NCBI RefSeq assembly: GCF_013523165.1
Contig: NZ_JAAMQI010000012.1
Location: 1 to 64,000 of the forward strand
From: Pseudomonas entomophila
GTDB taxonomy: Bacteria; Pseudomonadota; Gammaproteobacteria; Pseudomonadales; Pseudomonadaceae
Length of the DNA: 64,000 bases
Direction of reading: 5' to 3'
Position numbers and translations under genes: made by a program. How positions within the stretch are numbered: the first letter of the stretch is position 1; each line of letters opens with the position of its first letter. A model generated the notes under the pieces. That model saw only the letters and a program-made list of their open reading frames with translations, did no database searches and was not told the DNA's origin. Below are positions 57,743 to 64,000 of the stretch, one piece after another.

Positions 57743-58798
57743 ATGAGCGCGACCATCACACTCGGCCAACTGGCCGAGACCCTCGGCGCCACCTTGCAGG
57801 GCGCCGAGTCCGTAGCGATCACCGGGCTGGCCACCTTGCAGGAGGCCGGCCCCGGTCAGTTGAGCTTTCTCGCCAATCCGCAGTACCGCAAGTACCTCGA
57901 CGGCTCGACGGCCTCGGCGGTGTTGCTCAAGGCGGCCGATGCCGAAGGCTTCCAGGGCAATGCGTTGATCGTCGCCGATCCGTACCTGGCCTACGCGCGC
58001 ATCTCGCACCTGTTCGACCCCAAGCCCAAGGCGGCGGCCGGGGTCCATCCCACCGCCGTGGTGGCCGATGATGCCCACGTGGACCCCACGGCCAGCATCG
58101 GCCCGTTCGTGGTGATCGAGGCGGGCGCCAGCATCGGCCCGGCGGTGACTCTCGGCGCGCATTGCGTGATCGGTGCGCGCTGCGTGATCGGCGAAGGCGG
58201 CTGGCTGGCGCCCCGGGTCACGCTGTACCACGATGTGATCATCGGCAAGCGGGTGGTGATCCAGTCCGGCGCCGTGCTCGGCGGCGAGGGCTTCGGCTTC
58301 GCCAACGAGAAAGGCGTGTGGCGCAAGATCGCCCAGATCGGCGGCGTCAGGCTCGGTGACGACGTGGAGGTGGGGGTCAACACCGCCATCGACCGTGGCG
58401 CGCTGTCCGACACCGTGATCGGGGACGGGGTCAAGCTCGACAACCAGATCCAGATCGCCCACAACGTCCAGGTCGGCGACCACACGGCCATGGCCGCCTG
58501 TGTCGGCATCTCGGGCAGCACTCGCATCGGCAAGCACTGCACCATCGCCGGCGGCGTGGGCATGGTCGGCCACATCGACGTGTGCGACAACGTATTCGTC
58601 TCCGGCATGACCATGGTGACCCGCTCGATCACCGAGCCAGGGGCCTATTCGTCGGGCACTGCCATGCAGCCGTTGGCCGACTGGCGCAAGAGCGCGGCAC
58701 GCATTCGTCAGCTCGACGACATGTCCAAGCGTCTCGCCCAGCTGGAAAAACGCGTCGTCGCCGTGACCTCGGACGGACAGCCACCATCAGAAGGCTGA
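57743..58798 (+). CDS. lpxD: UDP-3-O-acylglucosamine N-acyltransferase
   Basis: LpxD adds the second acyl chain in lipid A synthesis. The 351 residues have an N-terminal uridine-binding domain and a hexapeptide beta-helix. The catalytic His240 is in [15 protein letters not shown], aligning with E. coli His239. Start ATG 57743 is preferred over TTG 57737, since it matches the family N-terminus [15 protein letters not shown]. It lies 2 bp after skp. Confidence 0.95.
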   Translation: MSATITLGQLAETLGATLQGAESVAITGLATLQEAGPGQLSFLANPQYRKYLDGSTASAVLLKAADAEGFQGNALIVADPYLAYARISHLFDPKPKAAAGVHPTAVVADDAHVDPTASIGPFVVIEAGASIGPAVTLGAHCVIGARCVIGEGGWLAPRVTLYHDVIIGKRVVIQSGAVLGGEGFGFANEKGVWRKIAQIGGVRLGDDVEVGVNTAIDRGALSDTVIGDGVKLDNQIQIAHNVQVGDHTAMAACVGISGSTRIGKHCTIAGGVGMVGHIDVCDNVFVSGMTMVTRSITEPGAYSSGTAMQPLADWRKSAARIRQLDDMSKRLAQLEKRVVAVTSDGQPPSEG

Positions 58799-58911
58799 TA
58801 ACATTTTCCGAGCAAGCGTGAACCGTGGCTCGCTGGCTCCTCTCTGGCATTGCATGAGGGGCGTGTGGTCAGCACCTGCGCTCCTTATTATTACTACAGG
58901 CTTCCCCCGAA

Positions 58912-59352
58912 ATGATGGACATCAACGAGATTCGCGAATACTTGCCTCACCGTTACCCGTTCCTGCTGGTGGACCGTGTGACGGAGCTGGATTTCGAGGC
59001 CCAGAGCATTCGTGCCTACAAGAATGTCAGCATCAACGAGCCCTTCTTCAACGGTCACTTCCCGGCGCACCCGATCATGCCGGGCGTGCTGATCATCGAG
59101 GCGATGGCCCAGGCGGCCGGCATCCTGGGGTTCAAGATGCTCGACGCCAAGCCGGCCGACGGCACGCTCTATTATTTCGTGGGCTCCGATAACCTGCGCT
59201 TCCGCCAGCCCGTGCTGCCGGGCGACCAGTTGATCCTGGAAGCGAAATTCCTCAGCCGCAAGCGGCAGATCTGGAAGTTCGAGTGCCAGGCCACGGTCGA
59301 CGGCAAGCCGGTGTGCTCGGCCCAGATCATCTGCGCGGAACGCGCGCTGTGA
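58912..59352 (+). CDS. fabZ: 3-hydroxyacyl-ACP dehydratase FabZ
   Basis: FabZ dehydrates beta-hydroxyacyl-ACP in fatty acid synthesis. The 146-residue hot-dog fold has the active-site His49 and Glu63 within [23 protein letters not shown] 58912 and the next codon 58915 are both Met. Either could start. The first gives the known Pseudomonas N-terminus [18 protein letters not shown] 113-bp gap separates it from lpxD, and its stop overlaps lpxA by GTGA. Confidence 0.96.
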   Translation: MMDINEIREYLPHRYPFLLVDRVTELDFEAQSIRAYKNVSINEPFFNGHFPAHPIMPGVLIIEAMAQAAGILGFKMLDAKPADGTLYYFVGSDNLRFRQPVLPGDQLILEAKFLSRKRQIWKFECQATVDGKPVCSAQIICAERAL

Positions 59353-60125
59353 GTTTGATCGACCCACGGGCAATCATCGACCCCTCGGCCGTGCTGGCCG
59401 AAGGCGTCGAGGTCGGGCCCTGGTCGATCGTCGGGCCCGGTGTCGAGATCGGCGAGGGCACCGTCATCGGTCCTCACGTGGTGCTCAAGGGCCCTACGGT
59501 GATCGGCAGGCACAACCGGATCTACCAGTTCTCGTCCATTGGCGAAGACACCCCCGACCTGAAGTACAACGGCGAGCCGACGCGCCTGGTGATCGGCGAC
59601 CACAACGTGATCCGCGAAGGCGTCACGTTGCACCGCGGTACCGTGCAGGACCGGGGCGAGACCACCATCGGCGACCACAACCTGATCATGGCCTACGCCC
59701 ACATCGGGCATGACAGCGTGATCGGCAACCACTGCATCCTGGTCAACAACACCGCGTTGGCCGGGCATGTCCATGTGGGCGACTGGGCGATCCTCTCCGG
59801 CTACACCCTGGTGCACCAGCATTGCCGCATCGGTGCGCACAGCTTCTCGGGCATGGGCACTGCCATTGGCAAGGACGTCCCGGCCTTCGTCACGGTGTTC
59901 GGCAGCCCGGCCGAGGCCCGTAGCATGAACTTCGAAGGCATGCGCCGTCGTGGGTTCGGCGAAGACGTGATCCACGCCCTACGCCGCGCCTACAAGATCG
60001 TCTACCGCCAGGGCCTGGGGGTCGAAGAGGCGCTCAACGAACTGGACCCGCTGGCGACCCAGTTCGCCGAAGTCGAGCTGTTCCGCCAGTCCATCCTGAC
60101 CTCCGCCCGCGGCATCACGCGCTGA
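59349..60125 (+). CDS. lpxA: UDP-N-acetylglucosamine acyltransferase
   Basis: LpxA starts lipid A synthesis. The 258-residue left-handed beta-helix has the catalytic His121 in [15 protein letters not shown], aligning with E. coli His125. The start is GTG 59349 overlapping the fabZ stop. The frame is open upstream to 59283, but the fabZ overlap is standard. fabZ and lpxA compete for hydroxyacyl-ACP, so their coupled translation is sensible. Confidence 0.96.
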   Translation: MSLIDPRAIIDPSAVLAEGVEVGPWSIVGPGVEIGEGTVIGPHVVLKGPTVIGRHNRIYQFSSIGEDTPDLKYNGEPTRLVIGDHNVIREGVTLHRGTVQDRGETTIGDHNLIMAYAHIGHDSVIGNHCILVNNTALAGHVHVGDWAILSGYTLVHQHCRIGAHSFSGMGTAIGKDVPAFVTVFGSPAEARSMNFEGMRRRGFGEDVIHALRRAYKIVYRQGLGVEEALNELDPLATQFAEVELFRQSILTSARGITR

Positions 60126-60126
60126 C

Positions 60127-61254
60127 ATGGCCCAGCTCTGCATTGCGTTGGTCGCTGGCGAGGCGAGCGGCGACATCCTCGGTTCCGGCTTGATGCGCGC
60201 CCTCAAGGCGCGCCACCCGGACGTGCGCTTCATCGGCGTGGGCGGCCCCTTGATGGAGGCCGAAGGCCTGGTCTCGATCTTTCCCATGGAGCGCCTGGCG
60301 GTCATGGGCCTGGTCGAAGTGCTTGGGCGCCTGCGCGAGCTGCTCAAACGGCGCAAGGCGCTGGTCGCCGACTTCATCGCCCAGCGACCGGACGTGTTCA
60401 TCGGCATCGACGCGCCGGACTTCAACCTCGACATCGAGCTCAAGCTGCGCCGGGCCGGAATCAAGACGGTGCACTATGTCAGCCCGTCGGTCTGGGCCTG
60501 GCGGCAGAAGCGGGTGCTGAAGATCCGCGAAGGCTGCGACCTCATGCTCACGCTGCTGCCGTTCGAGGCGCGCTTCTACGAAGAGCAGGGCGTACCGGTG
60601 CGTTTCGTCGGGCATCCGCTGGCCGACACCATCGCCCTGAGCGCCGATCGCCAGGCTGCGCGAGCGCAACTCGGCCTGGGCGACGGGCCGGTGGTGGCCT
60701 TGATGCCCGGCAGCCGGGGCGGGGAGGTCGGTCGGCTCGGTGCGTTGTTCCTGGACACCGCGCGTCTGCTGGTCGAGCAGGTGCCGAACCTGCGTTTCGT
60801 GGTGCCCTGCGCCAATGCCGCCCGCCGTGCCCAGCTCGAGCAGATGCTCGCCGGGCGCGAATTGCCGGTGGCACTGCTGGACGGTCGTTCGCACCAGGCG
60901 CTCGCCGCCTGCGACGCGGTGCTGATCGCCTCCGGTACCGCCACGCTCGAGGCCTTGCTGTACAAGCGCCCCATGGTGGTGGCCTACCGCTTGTCGCCGG
61001 TGACGTTCTGGATCCTCAAGCGGATGGTCAAGAGCCCGTACGTGTCGCTGCCCAACCTGCTGGCCCAGCGCATGCTGGTGCCGGAGCTGCTGCAGGACGC
61101 CGCCACCGAACAGGCGCTGGCGCACGCCCTGCTGCCGCTGCTGGCCGACGGTCGCGGGCAGACCGAACACTTCGAACAGATTCACCACAGCCTGCGCCGC
61201 GATGCCTCCAATCAGGCGGCCGACGCGGTGCTGGCCCTGGTCGAGGAGCGATAG
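60127..61254 (+). CDS. lpxB: Lipid A disaccharide synthase
   Basis: LpxB joins UDP-2,3-diacylglucosamine and lipid X. The 375-residue GT19 enzyme has [58 protein letters not shown] and [20 protein letters not shown], all typical. ATG 60127 lies 1 bp after lpxA. Its stop is directly followed by the rnhB ATG. Confidence 0.96.
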   Translation: MAQLCIALVAGEASGDILGSGLMRALKARHPDVRFIGVGGPLMEAEGLVSIFPMERLAVMGLVEVLGRLRELLKRRKALVADFIAQRPDVFIGIDAPDFNLDIELKLRRAGIKTVHYVSPSVWAWRQKRVLKIREGCDLMLTLLPFEARFYEEQGVPVRFVGHPLADTIALSADRQAARAQLGLGDGPVVALMPGSRGGEVGRLGALFLDTARLLVEQVPNLRFVVPCANAARRAQLEQMLAGRELPVALLDGRSHQALAACDAVLIASGTATLEALLYKRPMVVAYRLSPVTFWILKRMVKSPYVSLPNLLAQRMLVPELLQDAATEQALAHALLPLLADGRGQTEHFEQIHHSLRRDASNQAADAVLALVEER

Positions 61255-61878
61255 ATGCAACTGGGACTGGATTTCACCCTGGTCGAAGAGCTGGTCGCCG
61301 GGGTCGATGAAGTCGGCCGCGGGCCACTGTGCGGCGCCGTGGTCACCGCTGCAGTGATTCTCGACCCTTCGCGCCCGATCGCCGGGCTGAACGACTCGAA
61401 GAAGCTCACCGAAGCCAAGCGTGAGCGGCTGTTCGACGAAATCTGCGAAAAGGCCCTGAGCTTCTGCATCGCCCGGGCCGAGGTCGAGGAAATCGACCGC
61501 CTGAACATTCTGCAGGCCACGATGCTGGCCATGCAGCGTGCAGTCGAGGGGCTTCACCTGACCCCGCGCCTGGCGTTGATCGACGGCAATCGCTGCCCGA
61601 CCCTGGCGGTGCCCTCGGCCCCGGTGATCCAGGGGGATGCCAAGGTCCCGGCGATCGCGGCGGCGTCCATCCTGGCCAAGGTCAGCCGTGACCGCGAGAT
61701 GAGCGCCTTCGAGCTGATCTATCCAGGCTACGGCATCGGCGGCCACAAGGGCTACCCGACGCCGGTGCACCTGGAAGCCTTGGCCCGCCTGGGCCCGACC
61801 CCGATCCATCGACGCTCGTTCGCCCCGGTGCGCGCGGCTTGGGAAGCGCACGGCGCGCTGGCCGGCTCATTGCTCTGA
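61255..61878 (+). CDS. rnhB: Ribonuclease HII
   Basis: RNase HII cuts the RNA strand of RNA-DNA hybrids and single ribonucleotides in DNA. The 207 residues have the DEDD-type site in [32 protein letters not shown], and [20 protein letters not shown], then [17 protein letters not shown] 61255 abuts the lpxB stop with no gap. Confidence 0.96.
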   Translation: MQLGLDFTLVEELVAGVDEVGRGPLCGAVVTAAVILDPSRPIAGLNDSKKLTEAKRERLFDEICEKALSFCIARAEVEEIDRLNILQATMLAMQRAVEGLHLTPRLALIDGNRCPTLAVPSAPVIQGDAKVPAIAAASILAKVSRDREMSAFELIYPGYGIGGHKGYPTPVHLEALARLGPTPIHRRSFAPVRAAWEAHGALAGSLL

Positions 61879-61996
61879 ACCCCGCATGCGCGCGGTCGTC
61901 GGGCCGTGTCGATCGACCCTTCCGTGCGCCGGGCCAAGGACGTGGCCTTACGGTACAATCGCGCCTCTGTCGTTGCGCCCAGCCATAGGAACATCC

Positions 61997-64000
61997 ATGT
62001 CGGTCTCCTTCGTTCACCTTCGTGTGCACTCCGAATACTCGCTGGTCGATGGCCTGGTGCGGATCAAACCGCTGGCCAAGGTCCTCGCCGGGATGAACAT
62101 GCCGGCGGTGGCCATCACCGACCAGAGCAACATGTGCTCGCTGGTGAAGTTCTACAAGAGCGCCATGGGCGCGGGGATCAAGCCGATCTGCGGGGCGGAC
62201 CTGTGGCTGGCCGGTGCCGAGGCCGACGCGCCGCTGTCGCGCATCTGCTTTCTGGCCATGGACGCCCAGGGATACCGCAACCTGACCGAGCTGATCTCCC
62301 GTGGCTGGATGGAAGGCCAGCGCAACGGCCTGGTGGTCATCCAGCGCGACTGGATCGCCGCCGCCTGCGACGGCCTGATCGGGCTGTCCGCCGCGCGCGA
62401 AGGGGACATCGGCAAGGCCCTGCTCAATGGCCATGGCGAGGAGGCCGAACGCCTGCTGCGCGACTGGATGCAGATGCTGCCGGGGCGTTTCTACGTCGAG
62501 GTGCAGCGCACCGGGCGCCCTGGCGACGAAGAGCACCTGCACGCTGCGGTGGCCCTGGCCGATCGGCTGAGCGCGCCGCTGGTGGCGACCAACGATGTGC
62601 GCTTCATCAAGCAGTCCGATTTCGATGCGCACGAGACCCGCGTCTGCATCGGCGAGGGCTGGACCCTGGACGACCCCCGTCGGCCACGCCTGTACAGCGA
62701 CCAGCAGTACCTCAAGAGCCCGGACGAGATGGCCGAGCTGTTCAGCGACCTGCCCGAGGCACTGGCCAATACCGTCGAGATCGCCAAGCGCTGCAACATC
62801 CAGGTGCAGCTGGGCAAGCACTTCCTGCCCGATTTCCCCACGCCCAACGGCATGGGCATCGACGACTACCTGCGACACGTCTCGCACGAAGGGCTGGAGG
62901 AGCGCCTGACGGTGATCCTGCCCAAGGACAGCACGCCGGACTACGAGGCGCGTCGCCAGGTCTACCTGGACCGCCTGAAGTTCGAGCTGGACATCATCAT
63001 CCAGATGGGCTTCCCCGGCTACTTCCTGATCGTCATGGACTTCATCAAGTGGGCCAAGAACAACGACGTGCCGGTGGGCCCTGGTCGAGGCTCGGGTGCA
63101 GGCTCCCTGGTGGCCTACGTGCTGAAGATCACCGACCTCGACCCGCTGGCCTATGACCTGCTGTTCGAGCGATTCCTCAACCCCGAGCGGGTCTCGATGC
63201 CCGACTTCGACGTCGACTTCTGCATGGACGGCCGCGACCGGGTGATCGAGTACGTGGCCGACGCCTACGGGCGCAACGCCGTGAGCCAGATCATCACCTT
63301 CGGCACCATGGCGGCCAAGGCCGTGGTGCGCGACGTGGCGCGGGTGCAGGGCAAGTCCTACGGCCTGGCCGATCGCCTGTCGAAGATGATCCCGTTCGAG
63401 GTCGGCATGACCTTGGAGAAGGCCTTCGAGCAGGAAGAGATGCTGCGCGACTTCCTCAAGAGCGACGAGGACGCACGCGAAATCTGGGACATGGCGCTCA
63501 AGCTCGAAGGCGTCACCCGCGGCACCGGCAAGCATGCCGGTGGCGTGGTGATCGCCCCGACCAAGCTGACCGACTTCTCGCCCATCGCCTGCGATGAAGA
63601 GGGCGGGGGGCTGGTGACCCAGTTCGACAAGGACGACGTCGAGGCGGCGGGGCTGGTGAAGTTCGACTTCCTCGGCCTGCGGACACTGACCATCATCAAA
63701 TGGGCGATGGAGACCATCAACCGCGAGCAGGCCAAGCTGGGCCTGCCCGACGTGAACATCGACTTCATCCCGCTGGACGACAAGAAGACCTACGAGCTGT
63801 TGCAGAAGGCCGAGACCACGGCCGTGTTCCAGCTCGAATCGAGGGGCATGAAAGAGCTGATCAAGAAGCTCAAGCCCGACTGCCTGGAAGACCTCATCGC
63901 CCTGGTGGCGCTGTTCCGTCCAGGGCCGCTGCAATCGGGCATGGTCGACGACTTCATCAACCGCAAGCACGGCCGCGCCGAACTGGCCTACCCGCACCCC
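61997..64000 (+). CDS. dnaE: DNA polymerase III alpha subunit, 5' part
   Basis: DnaE is the replicative polymerase. 668 of about 1,170 codons are in the window, and the frame is open to the last base. It starts [19 protein letters not shown], the PHP domain, then the polymerase palm with [15 protein letters not shown] and the catalytic Asp pair in [16 protein letters not shown] (about 400-415). The next conserved block [13 protein letters not shown] is also present. AGGA lies 8 nt before ATG 61997. A TACAAT at 61954-61959 could be a -10 box. The preceding gene ends 118 bp upstream. Confidence 0.97.
   Translation, partial: MSVSFVHLRVHSEYSLVDGLVRIKPLAKVLAGMNMPAVAITDQSNMCSLVKFYKSAMGAGIKPICGADLWLAGAEADAPLSRICFLAMDAQGYRNLTELISRGWMEGQRNGLVVIQRDWIAAACDGLIGLSAAREGDIGKALLNGHGEEAERLLRDWMQMLPGRFYVEVQRTGRPGDEEHLHAAVALADRLSAPLVATNDVRFIKQSDFDAHETRVCIGEGWTLDDPRRPRLYSDQQYLKSPDEMAELFSDLPEALANTVEIAKRCNIQVQLGKHFLPDFPTPNGMGIDDYLRHVSHEGLEERLTVILPKDSTPDYEARRQVYLDRLKFELDIIIQMGFPGYFLIVMDFIKWAKNNDVPVGPGRGSGAGSLVAYVLKITDLDPLAYDLLFERFLNPERVSMPDFDVDFCMDGRDRVIEYVADAYGRNAVSQIITFGTMAAKAVVRDVARVQGKSYGLADRLSKMIPFEVGMTLEKAFEQEEMLRDFLKSDEDAREIWDMALKLEGVTRGTGKHAGGVVIAPTKLTDFSPIACDEEGGGLVTQFDKDDVEAAGLVKFDFLGLRTLTIIKWAMETINREQAKLGLPDVNIDFIPLDDKKTYELLQKAETTAVFQLESRGMKELIKKLKPDCLEDLIALVALFRPGPLQSGMVDDFINRKHGRAELAYPHP

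Noticed and set aside
61682..63997. A 771-codon minus-strand frame over rnhB and dnaE
   Set aside because: dnaE runs off the window and has no stop, which makes the antisense frame look dominant. dnaE motifs are decisive.

Overview
This 64 kb window is a GC-rich chromosomal segment from a fluorescent Pseudomonas, most likely of the P. putida group. The evidence is the gene order (wsp operon, prfB-lysS, ppc-adk-tsaB, plsB, dapE, csd cluster, dapD, dapC-glnD-map, rpsB-tsf-pyrH-frr through lpx to dnaE), protein sequences typical of the genus, and intergenic REP elements ending in GTAG/GTGG. It is core genome: I see no tRNA, rRNA, CRISPR array, insertion sequence, integrase or phage gene. Both ends cut genes (a DUF533 protein on the left, dnaE on the right).

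Layout. 2-631: end of a DUF533/TerB-like protein. 744-9133: complete Wsp chemosensory operon (wspABCDEF-wspR), which turns surface sensing into c-di-GMP synthesis. 9134-12208: prfB with its programmed +1 frameshift, then lysS. 12209-15975: two REP-rich gaps around a three-gene operon (lipoprotein, QEGLA/DUF1704 metallopeptidase-like protein, lipid-anchored hydrolase). 15976-17835: envelope lipoproteins (OmpA-like and DUF4398) with a possible AlgU-type promoter, and a small pilin-assembly-type protein. 17978-25735: ppc, adk, tsaB, small conserved genes, DUF72, an extensin-like protein, a protein with an internal duplication, and rsmJ. 25823-27658: DUF4197 protein, a truncated YbaY-like reading frame, and a protein with two YbaY-like domains. 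27743-33107: plsB, a cold-shock protein, a conserved hypothetical, rlmA, dapE. 33399-35990: NdvB-like GH17-GT2 glucan synthase. 36239-38654: tcdA facing csdE-csdA. 38730-43496: dapD, ArsC/Spx-family reductase, CPA1 antiporter, dapC. 43519-47034: glnD and map. 47329-64000: rpsB, tsf, pyrH, frr, uppS, cdsA, dxr, rseP, bamA, skp, lpxD, fabZ, lpxA, lpxB, rnhB, dnaE.

Functional themes. Wsp and the NdvB-like enzyme concern biofilm and exopolysaccharide biology. dapC, dapD and dapE supply diaminopimelate and lysine. The right third combines translation factors with isoprenoid, phospholipid, lipid A and outer-membrane assembly, as in other gammaproteobacteria. CsdA, CsdE and TcdA form the sulfur-transfer and ct6A tRNA-modification set known from E. 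coli.

I found no clearly new multi-gene system. The most useful non-routine observations are: REP units built of two hairpins whose outer stems differ in sequence but stay palindromic, arranged as REPIN doublets with a shared interior; a tandem YbaY-domain gene with a truncated paralogue beside it; a DUF1704 (MATCAP-like) operon; a conserved protein with an internal 50-residue duplication; an orphan plus-strand terminator; and several hairpins placed between co-directional genes.
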